Notes: a model not told the origin generated them from the sequence alone. Shown: positions 17,177 through 26,229, counted from the stretch's first letter. The stretch: 64,000 nt of DNA from Nioella nitratireducens (GCF_001879715.1 NZ_MNBW01000011.1:62001-126000); one strand, 5' to 3'. Numbers and translations are program-made.

Positions 17177-17791
17177 GTGATCGACGCCGCGCTCATCCCT
17201 GTGCAGCGCCGCCTGCTGACGCCGCCTGCCGAGTGGCTCGCCATGCGCGGCGTGTCGGCGGATGCGCTGACACTGACGGGCTTCGCGATCGGCCTTTTCG
17301 CGGTGCCGGCCCTGGCCCTCGGGGCGCCCGGCGTTGCGTTGGTCCTGATCCTGGTGAACCGGCTGTTCGACGGGCTTGACGGGGCCGTAGCCCGGATCAA
17401 CGGCGCGACCGACCGGGGCGCGTTCCTCGATATCGCGCTCGATTTCGTCTTTTACGCTCTGGTGCCGCTTGGCTTTGCCCTGGCCGATCCCGCCGCCAAC
17501 GCGCTGCCCGCTGCCGTGCTGATCGCGGCCTTTGTCGGCACCGGCTCGTCTTTTCTGGCCTTCGCCTCGGTCGCGGCCAAGCGCGGGCTGTCGGCTGCGG
17601 CCTATCCTACCAAGGGCATCTACTATCTCGGCGGTCTGACCGAAGGGGCCGAGACCATCGCGCTATTCGTGGCGTTTTGCCTGTTTCCGTCGGCCTTCCC
17701 CATGCTGGCCTTTGTGTTTGCGGCGGCCTGCGCCGTAACGACCGTTCTAAGATGGCGGCAGGGCTGGATCGCCCTTGGCCGCGACGCCTGA
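17177..17791 (+). CDS. YnjF-like CDP-alcohol phosphatidyltransferase
   Basis: Integral membrane enzyme that would join a CDP-linked lipid to an alcohol. The active-site signature DGxxAR(x8)GxxxDxxxD is intact: LFDGLDGAVARINGATDRGAFLDIALD. The middle segment FVGTGSSFLAFASVAAKRG and YYLGGLTEGAETIALF are characteristic of E. coli YnjF rather than of PgsA or PssA. The frame is open from an ATG at 17159, but a GTG at 17177 has GAGGG four bases before it and matches the YnjF N-terminus, so I list that. It is followed 23 bases later by a YnjB-type binding protein, the same association as in the E. coli ynj locus. The alcohol is unknown. Confidence 0.82.
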   Translation: MIDAALIPVQRRLLTPPAEWLAMRGVSADALTLTGFAIGLFAVPALALGAPGVALVLILVNRLFDGLDGAVARINGATDRGAFLDIALDFVFYALVPLGFALADPAANALPAAVLIAAFVGTGSSFLAFASVAAKRGLSAAAYPTKGIYYLGGLTEGAETIALFVAFCLFPSAFPMLAFVFAAACAVTTVLRWRQGWIALGRDA

Positions 17792-17814
17792 CCCCCTGAC
17801 ATTTCGGAGTTTTC

Positions 17815-19002
17815 ATGCGCCTTCCCCTTTTGCTGCCGGTTCTGGCCGCGCTTTCCGCCACCCCCGCCTTGGCCGATTGGCAAGACACGCTCGACGCCGC
17901 GCGCGGGCAGACCGTCTATTTCAACGCATGGGGCGGCGATGCGCGCACCAATGCGTTTATCGAGTGGGTCGGCGACCGCACGGAAGAGCTTTACGGCGTA
18001 TCTGTCCAACAGGTGCCTCTGACCGACACCGCCGAGGCGGTAACCCGCGTGATTTCGGAGCGCGCGGCAGGCCGGGATCAGGGCGGATCGGTCGATCTGA
18101 TCTGGATCAACGGGCCGAATTTCCTGGCGATGCAGGCGCAAGACCTGCTTTTTGGCCCCTTTGTGCAAGACCTGCCCGATGCGCGGTATGTGGACCTGAG
18201 CGAGGGCGCGCCCGCCGCGCTCGACTTTACCACGCCCGTCAACGGGATGGAGGCGCCGTGGCGGCTGGCCAAGTTCGTGTTTACCTATGACAGCGCCCGC
18301 GTGGATCAGCCGCCAGCGACGATGGAAGAGTTCGTGCCATGGGCCGCTGCGCATCCGGGTCGCCTGACGCATCCCGATCCGACCAATTTCATGGGCGCGA
18401 CCTTTCTGAAACAGGCGTTGGTGGAGCTGGCCCCCAATCCGCAGGCGCTGCAACAACCGGTGACAGAGGCCGCCTTTGCCGAAGCCACCGCGCCGCTTTG
18501 GGCGTGGTATGATGCGCTGCGCCCGAACATGTGGCGCGCGGGCCGGGCTTTTCCGGAAAATGAATCGGTCCAGCAGCAGATGCTGAACGATGGCGAAGTG
18601 GATATCGCCATGTCCTTCGATCCGGCCTCGACCGCCGCCGCCATCGACCAGGGCCTGCTGCCCGACACTGCCCGCGTCTTCGTGCCCGAGGGCGGCACCA
18701 TCGGCAATGTCAGCTTCGTCGCCATCCCCTACAACGCGGCCCACGCCGAGGGCGCGCAGGTGGTGGCCAACTTCCTGCTCGACCCGGCGACGCAGGCGCA
18801 TATGCAGAATATCGAGGTTCTGGGCAGTTTCTCGGTGCTCGACCCCGCGCGACTGGATGCCGGGGCGCAGGCCGCCTTTGACGCGCTGCCGACCGCGCCC
18901 GCGCTGCCGACGCTGGCCGATCTTGGCCCGACCTTGCCGGAACCCCACGCAAGCTGGATGACCCGCCTGACCGAGGAATGGGCACGGCGCTATACAGAAT
19001 GA
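17815..19002 (+). CDS. YnjB-type ABC transporter substrate-binding protein
   Basis: Periplasmic binding protein, 395 residues, with a signal peptide ending at ALA-DW (about residue 20). It resembles the thiamine/iron/sulfate binding-protein fold (ThiB-like): VYFNAWGGDARTNAFIEW, AVTRVISERAAGRDQGGSVDLIWINGPNFLAM, and a repeated VSFVAIPYNAAHAEGAQVVANFLLD hinge segment. The family is known from the E. coli ynj cluster, whose ligand has not been established. It overlaps the permease start by 25 bases, so the three transporter genes and the phosphatidyltransferase look like one operon. Confidence 0.8.
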   Translation: MRLPLLLPVLAALSATPALADWQDTLDAARGQTVYFNAWGGDARTNAFIEWVGDRTEELYGVSVQQVPLTDTAEAVTRVISERAAGRDQGGSVDLIWINGPNFLAMQAQDLLFGPFVQDLPDARYVDLSEGAPAALDFTTPVNGMEAPWRLAKFVFTYDSARVDQPPATMEEFVPWAAAHPGRLTHPDPTNFMGATFLKQALVELAPNPQALQQPVTEAAFAEATAPLWAWYDALRPNMWRAGRAFPENESVQQQMLNDGEVDIAMSFDPASTAAAIDQGLLPDTARVFVPEGGTIGNVSFVAIPYNAAHAEGAQVVANFLLDPATQAHMQNIEVLGSFSVLDPARLDAGAQAAFDALPTAPALPTLADLGPTLPEPHASWMTRLTEEWARRYTE

Positions 19003-20711
19003 CCCGGAGCGGGGCCGAGGGCCGAACGCTCCGCGCTGTCGTTCTGACAGTTTTGATCGTGGCCGTTCTTGGCCCCATCGCGGCGGGGCTGTGGCAAAGC
19101 CTGCGGGCCGGTCTTGGGGTGTTGCCCGCCATCGGGGCCGAGACCCTGTCGCTTGACCCATGGCGCGCACTGGTCGATTTGCCCGGCTTTGGCACCAGCC
19201 TGCGCCTGACGCTGTGGACCGGGTTTGCAGCGACAGGATTGGCCCTGTTGCTGGCTGTCGGGGTCTGCGCTGCCGTTCATGACCGGATGGACCGCCGCGC
19301 CTCTGGCCGTCTGCTGGCACCGTTCCTTGCTGCGCCGCACGCGGCCATGGCCATCGGGCTGGCCTTCCTGCTGGCCCCCTCGGGCTGGATCGCGCGGGCA
19401 CTGGCGCCGGTCATGGGCTGGGACCGGCCACCGATGCTGGAGACGGTCAATGACCCATGGGGTCTGGCGCTGATCGTCGGGCTGGTGGCCAAGGAATTGC
19501 CGTTCCTGCTCTTGGTCATCCTCTCGGCACTCAGCCAGATCCCGGTGCGCGCGCAGATGGCGGCGGGGCGGGCGCTTGGCTATGGGCGCGGGATCGTGTG
19601 GATCAAGGTGATCATGCCGCAGGTCTGGCCGCTCATTCGCTTGCCGGTGATGGTGGTGCTGGCCTTTTCACTGTCGGTCGTGGACGTGGCGCTGATCCTC
19701 GGGCCGTCCAATCCGCCGACGCTGGCGGTGCGGCTGCTGCGGCTCTTCTCCGATCCCGACATCTTTCAGCTTCTGCCCGCCTCGGCGGGGGCGATTCTGC
19801 AAGCGCTGCTGGCGTTGGCGGGCTTTGCGGTGCTGTGGCTCTGCGACCGGGCAGGCCGCGTCATCGGCCTGTGGTGGGTCCGGCGCGGCGGACGCGGCCT
19901 GTCGGCGGAACCGGGGCTGTGGCTGGCCACGGGTCTGGCGACGGCGCTGATGATCCTCGGCGCGCTGGCCATGGTGTCGCTGCTGGTCTGGTCCGTCGCG
20001 TGGCGCTGGCCGTGGCCGGGGCTGCTGCCAGACAGTTGGTCGCTGCGTCCATGGACCGGGGCCGGGCAGGGGGTAACGCGGGCGCTGATGAATACCGTGA
20101 CCCTTGCGCTCAGCACAACGGCCCTGTCGCTGACCCTTGCCATCGCGTGGCTGGAGGGCGAGGACCGGGGCCATTTTCCCCGCGCCAAATGGGCCGAGCG
20201 CTTGATTTACCTGCCGCTTCTGGTGCCGCAGATCGCCTTTCTCTACGGGTTGAACGTGCTGGTGTTGCGCCTTGGGGCGGCACCCGGACTTGTCCCTGTG
20301 GTCTGGGCGCAGGCGCTTTTCGTCTTTCCTTACGTGATGATCGCGCTCTCTGACCCGTGGCGCGCGCTCGACCCCGGTTTGCCGCGCGCGGCGGCGGCGC
20401 TTGGGGCGGGGCCATGGCGCAGGCTGTGGCGGGTCAAGCTGCCGGTGCTGTTGACGCCGATCCTGACGGCGTCGGCCATCGGCGTGGCGGTTTCGGTCGC
20501 GCAATACCTGCCCACCCTGTTTCTTGGCGGTGGCCGCGTGGCGACGCTGACGACCGAGGCGGTGACGCTCTCCTCCGGCTCTGATCGGCGGATCACCGGG
20601 GTCTATGCCAGCCTTCAGGCCGGTTTGCCGTTCGCGGCCTATCTTGCGGCCTTCCTGATCCCGGCGCTGCGCTTTCGAAACCGCCGCGCCTTGTCCGGGG
20701 CAGCCGCATGA
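18978..20711 (+). CDS. YnjC-type ABC transporter permease, two fused permease domains
   Basis: 577-residue membrane protein with two repeated permease halves, as in ThiP and FbpB. The ATPase-contacting loops are QIPVRAQMAAGRALGYGRGIVWIKVIMPQVWP in the first half and DPGLPRAAAALGAGPWRRLWRVKLPVLL in the second. About 12 hydrophobic segments are visible. It overlaps the binding-protein gene by 25 bases and the ATPase gene by 4 bases, so the reading frames are closely coupled. The transported ligand cannot be deduced. Confidence 0.82.
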   Translation: MGTALYRMTRSGAEGRTLRAVVLTVLIVAVLGPIAAGLWQSLRAGLGVLPAIGAETLSLDPWRALVDLPGFGTSLRLTLWTGFAATGLALLLAVGVCAAVHDRMDRRASGRLLAPFLAAPHAAMAIGLAFLLAPSGWIARALAPVMGWDRPPMLETVNDPWGLALIVGLVAKELPFLLLVILSALSQIPVRAQMAAGRALGYGRGIVWIKVIMPQVWPLIRLPVMVVLAFSLSVVDVALILGPSNPPTLAVRLLRLFSDPDIFQLLPASAGAILQALLALAGFAVLWLCDRAGRVIGLWWVRRGGRGLSAEPGLWLATGLATALMILGALAMVSLLVWSVAWRWPWPGLLPDSWSLRPWTGAGQGVTRALMNTVTLALSTTALSLTLAIAWLEGEDRGHFPRAKWAERLIYLPLLVPQIAFLYGLNVLVLRLGAAPGLVPVVWAQALFVFPYVMIALSDPWRALDPGLPRAAAALGAGPWRRLWRVKLPVLLTPILTASAIGVAVSVAQYLPTLFLGGGRVATLTTEAVTLSSGSDRRITGVYASLQAGLPFAAYLAAFLIPALRFRNRRALSGAAA

Positions 20712-21352
20712 GCCTGAACCTGCACGATCTGTCGGTGCGGTTCGGGGCCGGGCCGCTCTTTCCGCCGGTCACGCTGAACGCCGCCCCCGGCACGATCACC
20801 ACGGTGATGGGGCCGTCAGGCGTGGGCAAGTCCACGCTGCTCGATGCCATCGGAGGCCATTTGGCGCGCGGTGCGACGGTGGTCGGGCGGGTCGAGCTGA
20901 ACGGGCGCGATGTGACCCGTCTGCCGGCAGAGGCGCGTTGCATCGGCCTGATGTTTCAGGACGCGGGCCTGTTTCCGCACCTGTCGGTTGGCGACAACCT
21001 CGCCTTCGGTCTGCCCCATGCGCTGAAGGGCCGGGCCGCGCGGCGGCAGGCGGTCGCGGACGCGCTGGCGCAGGCGGGCCTGTCCGGCATGGACGGGCGC
21101 GATCCGGCGACGCTGTCGGGCGGGCAGCGGGCGCGGGCGGCGCTGATGCGCACGCTTTTGGCCGAACCGCAGGCGCTGTTGCTGGATGAGCCGTTTTCCA
21201 AGCTCGACACCGGGCTGCGCGGCGAAATCCGCGCCTTTACCTTCGCGCATATCGCCAAGCGGGGCATTCCCGCGCTGATGGTCTCTCACGATCCGGCGGA
21301 TGCCGAGGCGGCGGGTGGCCCCCTTCTTACCCTGTCACAGGAGCAGACATGA
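20708..21352 (+). CDS. YnjD-type ABC transporter ATPase
   Basis: 214-residue nucleotide-binding subunit. Walker A is GPSGVGKST (residues 35-43), the signature is LSGGQRARAALMR, Walker B is ALLLDEPFSKLD, and the switch His is in LMVSHDPAD. It lacks the C-terminal regulatory domain seen in PotA/MalK-type subunits, consistent with a small Ynj/ThiQ-type partner. The start overlaps the permease stop, and its own stop overlaps the next gene's start (ATGA). Confidence 0.86.
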   Translation: MSLNLHDLSVRFGAGPLFPPVTLNAAPGTITTVMGPSGVGKSTLLDAIGGHLARGATVVGRVELNGRDVTRLPAEARCIGLMFQDAGLFPHLSVGDNLAFGLPHALKGRAARRQAVADALAQAGLSGMDGRDPATLSGGQRARAALMRTLLAEPQALLLDEPFSKLDTGLRGEIRAFTFAHIAKRGIPALMVSHDPADAEAAGGPLLTLSQEQT

Positions 21353-21735
21353 CCCGATCCAAAGAGGCCCTCGTGGCCTGTCTCGCAACGCTGGTCATCG
21401 CGGGTCTGGCCTTGGCCGGGTTGCCCGAGGCGCTTGGCGCGCATCCGTGGTGGGCGGTCAAGACCGGGGTCGGTGGCGCGGTTGGCGGTGCGCTTGCCTA
21501 TGGTGTGCTGAGGGGTTTGGGCCTTGGGCGGCGGCCGGTCGCGTTGCTGGCGGGGCTGGCCTTGCCGGGGGCGTTGGCGGCGGCTTATTTCGGCAAGGTG
21601 GGGTTCGTCAATTCCTTTGCCGAAAACCACCTGGCCGGTCGTTTCTGGTTCCTGGGCTGGATCGCCACGGCAGCTGCGGCGACGGCACTGGTTGCGGCGC
21701 TGTTGAGTGTCGTGTGGCGCAAGCTGTCGCGGTAA
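21349..21735 (+). CDS. Small four-helix membrane protein, end of the Ynj-type operon
   Basis: 128 residues with about four hydrophobic stretches (LVACLATLVIAGLALAGL, GVGGAVGGALAYGVLRG, VALLAGLALPGALAAAYFG, WIATAAAATALVAALLSVVW) and a short basic C-terminus. Not recognised. The 4-base overlap with the ATPase gene ties it to the transporter operon, so it may be an accessory subunit; that is inference from position. Confidence 0.68.
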   Translation: MTRSKEALVACLATLVIAGLALAGLPEALGAHPWWAVKTGVGGAVGGALAYGVLRGLGLGRRPVALLAGLALPGALAAAYFGKVGFVNSFAENHLAGRFWFLGWIATAAAATALVAALLSVVWRKLSR

Positions 21736-21830
21736 CTGTCGGGGGCAGCCCGAAACAGCGATGCCGGGGCCTTTCCTGACCGATTCCGGTCGAATCCCCG
21801 CGATATGGGGCAGGGGGCCGGGCTTTGGGC

Positions 21831-21859
21831 TTGCAAGCCCGCTCAGGCATGCCTAGAAG
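21831..21859 (+). promoter_or_regulatory. Candidate tig promoter
   Basis: TTGCAA (21831-21836) and TAGAAG (21854-21859) with a 17-base spacer, about 65 bases upstream of the trigger factor start. The spacing fits sigma-70; found by eye. Confidence 0.35.
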
Positions 21860-21924
21860 GCCACAGATTTTCTACCCCCCGTCGCGCCATGCGGGCGCCA
21901 CGGGCCCGGAGAGCGAGGAATAAG

Positions 21925-23250
21925 ATGCAGGTCAATGAGACCCTGAACGACGGGCTGAAGCGCGGCTACGAGATCACGATCACCGGGGCGGAACTGGACG
22001 CCAAGGTGAACGAAAAGCTGGCCGAGGCGCAGCCGGAAATCGAAATGAAGGGCTTTCGCAAAGGCAAGGTGCCGATGCCGCTTCTGAAGAAGCAGTTTGG
22101 TCCGCGTCTTGTCGGCGAAGCCATGCAGGAAACCGTCGATGGCGCGATGCAGTCGCATCTTGACGAGTCCGGCGACCGCCCGGCGATGCAGCCGGAAGTG
22201 AAGATGGTCAACGAGGACTGGAAAGAGGGCGACGATGTCGTCGTCGCCATGTCCTATGAAAAGCTGCCCGAGATCCCCGAGATCGACTACAAGGCGCTGA
22301 GCCTTGAGAAGATGGTCGTGGCCCCGGCCGAGGACGACGTGCAGGACGCGCTCAAGAACCTCGCCGAGTCGGCCCAGAACTTCGAGGCCAAGGACGGCGC
22401 CGCCGAAGATGGCGATCAGGTCGTGATCGACTTCGTGGGCAAGGTCGATGACGAAGCCTTCGAAGGGGGCTCTGCCGAAGACTACCCGCTGGTTCTGGGG
22501 TCCAACAGCTTCATCCCCGGTTTCGAAGAGCAGTTGGTCGGTGTGAAAGCCGGTGACGAGAAGGCCGTCGAGGTTTCCTTCCCCGAGGAATACGGTGCCG
22601 AGCATCTGGCTGGCAAAGCCGCTGTCTTCGACTGCACCGTCAAAGAGGTCAAAGCCCCGGTCGCCGCCGAGATCGACGACGAGCTGGCCCAGAAATACGG
22701 TGCAGAAGACCTCGCCGCGCTGAAAGGCCAGATCGAAGAGCGTCTGAAATCCGAATATGCCGGTGCTGCCCGCGCGATCATGAAGCGCAAGCTTCTCGAT
22801 CAACTCGACGACGCCGTGCAATTCGATCTGCCGCCGTCGCTGGTCGATGCAGAGGCCAAGCAGATCGCGCACCAGCTGTGGCACGAAGAGAACCCCGAGG
22901 TTCACGATCACAACCACGGTGAGATCGAGACGACCGAAGAGCACACCAAGCTGGCCGAGCGCCGCGTGCGCCTTGGCCTGTTGCTGGCCGAGCTGGGTCA
23001 GAAGAACGAGGTTCAGGTCACCGACGCCGAGATGACGCAGGCCATCATGAACCAGGCGCGCCAGTATCCGGGTCAGGAACGTCAGTTCTTCGAGTTCATC
23101 CAGCAAAATCAGCAGGCACAGCAGCAACTGCGCGCGCCGCTGTTCGAAGACAAGGTTGTTGATTTCGTCTTTGAAATGGCCGACATCACCGAAAAGGAAG
23201 TCTCGAAAGACGAGCTTCAGAAAGCTGTCGAAGAGCTGGAAGACGAGTAA
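21925..23250 (+). CDS. tig: Trigger factor (ribosome-associated peptidyl-prolyl isomerase)
   Basis: Ribosome-bound chaperone with PPIase activity. It begins [19 protein letters not shown]; the ribosome-docking tail [17 protein letters not shown] is at about residues 45-60. The FKBP-type domain is around [25 protein letters not shown] and the C-terminal helical domain follows with many Gln/Glu stretches ([14 protein letters not shown]). The frame is open to 21805, but GAGG AATAAG precedes the ATG at 21925, which begins the family sequence. 441 residues, normal length. A strong terminator follows. Confidence 0.95.
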   Translation: MQVNETLNDGLKRGYEITITGAELDAKVNEKLAEAQPEIEMKGFRKGKVPMPLLKKQFGPRLVGEAMQETVDGAMQSHLDESGDRPAMQPEVKMVNEDWKEGDDVVVAMSYEKLPEIPEIDYKALSLEKMVVAPAEDDVQDALKNLAESAQNFEAKDGAAEDGDQVVIDFVGKVDDEAFEGGSAEDYPLVLGSNSFIPGFEEQLVGVKAGDEKAVEVSFPEEYGAEHLAGKAAVFDCTVKEVKAPVAAEIDDELAQKYGAEDLAALKGQIEERLKSEYAGAARAIMKRKLLDQLDDAVQFDLPPSLVDAEAKQIAHQLWHEENPEVHDHNHGEIETTEEHTKLAERRVRLGLLLAELGQKNEVQVTDAEMTQAIMNQARQYPGQERQFFEFIQQNQQAQQQLRAPLFEDKVVDFVFEMADITEKEVSKDELQKAVEELEDE

Positions 23251-23280
23251 TCTTCCCCGCCTTCGGGCGACCGGGACAGA

Positions 23281-23310
23281 GGGGCTGCGGGCAACCGCGG
23301 CCCTTTTTTT
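23281..23310 (+). terminator. Rho-independent terminator of tig
   Basis: GGGCTGCGG-GCAA-CCGCGGCCC stem-loop (one G-U pair) directly followed by seven T residues, 30 bases after the tig stop. Clear-cut. Confidence 0.85.
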
Positions 23311-23658
23311 ATGGGGGGCTTTGCGGGCTGCGGCCCCCGAAAGCGCTGTCGTGGCCAAGGTCATTTCACGCGCCCTGTCGCGTTGGAAAAAGACCGTTTC
23401 TGCCGACCTTGCACATTTTTCTTTAGGAATCTTACCCGGTGCGGGTCTATCCTTGCGCGTGACATGCTGCCAATACTGACTGAATCCAGAATTATTTGAA
23501 CCATTTACGCTCTTCGGAGCACCTACCAGCAGACGGACCACGCGTTCGTCGTTGTGTTCAACACGGGGCGCTGGCCTGCCATAGGGCCACGCTGCGGATA
23601 CCGGACCCCAGCCCTGCTTGGGGCATCCGGTTGGTAGGCTGAAAGGGGAGGGAGGAAG
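23311..23658 (+). other. Non-coding stretch with a potentially structured leader
   Basis: No convincing gene. In the second half, CCTACCAGC (23522-23530) can pair with GTTGGTAGG (23630-23638), enclosing smaller hairpins: TGGCC/GGCCA around 23572-23589 and CCGGA-CCCCA/TGGGG-CA-TCCGG at 23601-23630. The element ends just before a strong GGAGGGAGG ribosome site. It looks like a folded leader or regulatory RNA of the following genes, but GC-rich DNA gives such pairings by chance, so this is only a candidate. Confidence 0.35.
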
Positions 23659-23922
23659 ATGACCCGTTTCGACGCCATCGTCCTGAAATGTCAGGAGGGC
23701 GCCCAAGCCCTGCCTGCCGCCCTTGACCCCGGTCATCATGCCGCCGGAGTCGGTCTGTCAGAATACACCAATGCCGGAGTCAGCCCGCTCGGGTCTGGTC
23801 TGGTTCATGGCCCCGGAATCCGGGACGGGGCCAAGCCGATTGACGAAGATCATGGGCGATCGGCGAACTGGGACGCATACTACCATGGTCAACACCCACG
23901 CCTCTTGGAGGAATACCAGTGA
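23659..23922 (+). CDS. Possible small ORF coupled to the secreted-protein gene
   Basis: 87-residue ORF, not recognised. In favour: a strong ribosome site (GGGAGGGAGG) just upstream, and a stop codon that overlaps the next gene's GTG as GTGA, the classical coupling arrangement. Against: it overlaps the ribosome site of that gene, its composition is undistinctive (Gly, His, Pro rich, no signal peptide) and its codon third positions are only moderately G/C. It contains a short repeated motif (AGVGLSEYTNAGVSPLGSGL). It could equally be untranslated leader. Confidence 0.3.
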   Translation: MTRFDAIVLKCQEGAQALPAALDPGHHAAGVGLSEYTNAGVSPLGSGLVHGPGIRDGAKPIDEDHGRSANWDAYYHGQHPRLLEEYQ

Positions 23923-25343
23923 GATACCTAGCCACGGCCATTCTCGGCCTCTTCGCCATGACAGCGGCAGCCGCCGCCTGTCCGACATATAGCCAGACCG
24001 GTGCAAGCTACACCTACACCGGTCAGCAACTCTACAGCCCGCAGAGCTTCGGCGTCGTTGCCGGTGGGCCGAACAACATCAACAACTGTAACGTTCCCGG
24101 TGTCAGCCGCACGGGCTATGTCACCTCGGCCCCGGATTTCAGCTTCTACCTGTCCGGCATGGACCAGTATTACCTGGTGGCCGATGTCGTGTCCCAGTGC
24201 GACGCGGTGCTGCTGGTGAATACCGCCAACGCCACCTGGATGTTCGACGACGATTCGAACGGCAATCTCGACCCGCGCCTCGAAATCCGCGGGGCCAACA
24301 ACCTCAACGGTCGAGTGGACGTTTGGGTCGGCACCTATAACGGCACCTATTGCGACGCGACCCTGAACATGGAGACGTGGTACGCACAGGCCCCGACGCC
24401 GACGCCCACGCCGACCCCCACGCCGACGCCGCAGCCCGCTGGCGGTTGCCCGACCTACTCGCTGACGGGTCAGCCGATCTACGTCTCGGGCCAGCAACTC
24501 TATGCGCCGCAGACCTACTCGGTACAGGCCGGTGGCTCGACCAACATTTCCAGCTGTGGTGTCGGTGGTCGTGGCTATGCCTATGCCGCGCCGAACTACT
24601 CCTTCTACCTCTCGGGAATGGAGAATTACGGGCGGCTCGAAATTCAGGTGCAGGCAAGCTGTGACACCACGCTGCTGGTGAACGCCCCCGATACCACCTG
24701 GTATTTCGACGACGATTCGAACGGCAACCTGCAACCGATGCTGAACATCCCGTCTTCGGGCGCATTGAATGGCCGTCTCGATGTTTGGATCGGCACCTAT
24801 GGCGGCGGAAGCTGCCCGGCGTCGGTCGAGATGGAGACCTGGTATGATGGTGGCTTCACGCCGCAACCCCAGCCTCAGCCGCAACCCCAGCCGCAACCCC
24901 AGCCGCAACCGCAACCCCAGCCGCAACCCACCGGATCCTGCCCGACCTGGTCGGTGCCCGGCACCACGGTGTACGCAACCGGTCAGCAGCTCTACAGCCC
25001 GACGAACTACAACGTTCAGGCTGGCGGAAACTACGACATCTCGGGCTGCGGTGTGGGCGGCTTCGGCTATGCCTATTCGCAACCGCACCTGTCGTTCAAC
25101 CTGTCAGGGATGGAAAACTATGGCCGTCTCGAAATTCAGGTGACGTCGAGCTGCGATACCACGCTGCTGGTCAACACGCCGACCACCCAGTGGTTCTTCG
25201 ACGACGATTCGAACGGCAGCCTGCAACCGATGCTGAACATCCCGTCCTCGAACGCGCTCAACGGCCGTCTGGATGTGTGGGTGGGGTCGTATAACGGCTC
25301 GACCTGCCCGGCGACGGTGGAAATGGAGACTTGGTACAACTGA
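23919..25343 (+). CDS. Secreted protein with three copies of a four-cysteine PPC-like domain
   Basis: 474 residues. A signal peptide (1-20) ends in AAA just before Cys21. Three homologous domains of about 133 residues follow: 21-154, 177-309 and 341-474. They are joined by a Pro-Thr tract (about 155-173) and a Pro-Gln tract (about 310-338). Each domain runs CPTxS, GxQLYxPxxxxVxAGG, FSxxLSGM, CDxxLLVN, WxFDDDSNGxLxP, DVWxGxY and METWY, with four conserved cysteines, so probably two disulfides. The style resembles secreted pre-peptidase (PPC)-like beta domains seen in roseobacters. The DDDSNG loop could bind calcium. The start is GTG with GGAGG seven bases upstream. The protein is exported; function unknown. 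Confidence 0.8.
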   Translation: MRYLATAILGLFAMTAAAAACPTYSQTGASYTYTGQQLYSPQSFGVVAGGPNNINNCNVPGVSRTGYVTSAPDFSFYLSGMDQYYLVADVVSQCDAVLLVNTANATWMFDDDSNGNLDPRLEIRGANNLNGRVDVWVGTYNGTYCDATLNMETWYAQAPTPTPTPTPTPTPQPAGGCPTYSLTGQPIYVSGQQLYAPQTYSVQAGGSTNISSCGVGGRGYAYAAPNYSFYLSGMENYGRLEIQVQASCDTTLLVNAPDTTWYFDDDSNGNLQPMLNIPSSGALNGRLDVWIGTYGGGSCPASVEMETWYDGGFTPQPQPQPQPQPQPQPQPQPQPQPTGSCPTWSVPGTTVYATGQQLYSPTNYNVQAGGNYDISGCGVGGFGYAYSQPHLSFNLSGMENYGRLEIQVTSSCDTTLLVNTPTTQWFFDDDSNGSLQPMLNIPSSNALNGRLDVWVGSYNGSTCPATVEMETWYN

Positions 25344-25365
25344 GACCCGGTCTATTGATCCCGGC

Positions 25366-25390
25366 GGGGGCCGTCCATGTGGCGGCCCCC
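25366..25390 (+). terminator. Hairpin after the three-domain secreted protein gene
   Basis: GGGGGCCG-TCCATGTGG-CGGCCCCC, 8-bp perfect stem, 23 bases after the stop codon. No T-run follows, so it may protect the 3' end or be a weak terminator. Confidence 0.4.
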
Positions 25391-25704
25391 TCCACCAAGC
25401 GGGGCAAAATTGCATCCCATACCACCCTTGCCCTCCCCGCATGATGATTTTTGCCAACCATGGGCGAGGCCAGCCCGCATCGGGACGCGTCATTCAAGGA
25501 CCGTTGCTGGCGATCAACACCCAAGACATCGCTTGGGGGTATAGTCGGTTCAGAGGTTCCGGGGATGCCCCCTGCTTCGACAACGCTGAAGGCCCTTGGC
25601 CCTTGGAAAGGGTGAAAAAGTCAAACGACCCACAATAAAAGTGTAGACACGACACTTAAGCCGGGTTACAAAGTGTGTGCATGACAACATTAGGAGATAC
25701 CCCA
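25391..25704 (+). other. Non-coding gap before the second secreted-domain gene
   Basis: Together with the preceding 47 bases this is a 361-base gap with no convincing gene; a frame from 25273 to 25638 overlaps the end of the previous gene and has no ribosome site. The A/T-richer last 90 bases (AACGACCCACAATAAAAGTG, GACACGACACTTAAG) are the likely promoter zone for the next gene, but I cannot fix -35/-10 boxes. AGGAGA stands 10 bases before the next ATG. Confidence 0.4.
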
Positions 25705-26172
25705 ATGCGTACTATTCTCTCTGCTTTCCTCGTTCTCATTTCGCTTACGGCCGTCGCCTCGGCCTGTCCGACCATCAGCCAAGGGCGTCAGACCTTTTCG
25801 GTGACTGGTCAATACCTTTACACCCCGCGCTCCTACGGTGTGGTCGCCGGTGGCGGTCAGAACCTGCGCAACTGTGGCTTCAACCACACCGGTTACGTGA
25901 TCTCGCAGCCCGACTTCTCGTTCTACACCTCGGGCATGGCGCCCTATGGCCGTCTGGAAATCCAGGTGACGCAAGCCGCTTGCGACACCCTTCTTCTGGT
26001 GAATTCGGCCAACGCCGGCTGGTTCTTCGACGATGACAGCGGCGGCAACCTGCTTCCCACCGTCAACCTCTACGGCACTTCGAACACCCAAGGTCGGGTT
26101 GACGTCTGGGTCGGCACCTACGGCCCCTCGACCTGCTCGGCCACGCTGGAAATGGAAACCTGGTACAACTGA
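25705..26172 (+). CDS. Secreted single-domain protein of the same four-cysteine family
   Basis: 155 residues: signal peptide (1-20, ending ASA) and one copy of the domain seen three times in the preceding gene. Landmarks are CPTISQG, GQYLYTPRSYGVVAGGGQNL, NCGF, DFSFYTSGM, ACDTLLLVNSANAGWFFDDDSGGNL, VDVWVGTYGPSTC and the C-terminal METWYN. All four cysteines are present. The ATG at 25705 has AGGAGA upstream; an earlier in-frame start at 25675 would precede the signal peptide without any need. A paralogue arising by local duplication. Confidence 0.82.
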   Translation: MRTILSAFLVLISLTAVASACPTISQGRQTFSVTGQYLYTPRSYGVVAGGGQNLRNCGFNHTGYVISQPDFSFYTSGMAPYGRLEIQVTQAACDTLLLVNSANAGWFFDDDSGGNLLPTVNLYGTSNTQGRVDVWVGTYGPSTCSATLEMETWYN

Positions 26173-26205
26173 TCCCAGGCCCCTGATTGCCGATACACCC
26201 TTGTT

Positions 26206-26229
26206 CAAGGCCGGATTATTCCGGCCTTG
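26206..26229 (+). terminator. Perfect hairpin between the second and third secreted-domain genes
   Basis: CAAGGCCGG-ATTATT-CCGGCCTTG, 9-bp perfect stem, about 34 bases after the stop. The following bases (ACCCTTCC) are not T-rich, so intrinsic termination is uncertain; it may stabilise the upstream mRNA. Confidence 0.5.

Noticed and set aside
17623-19401. 592-residue minus-strand frame
   Set aside because: Antisense to the Ynj-type binding protein and permease.
21853-23739. 628-residue minus-strand frame
   Set aside because: Antisense to trigger factor, which has the promoter, ribosome site and terminator.
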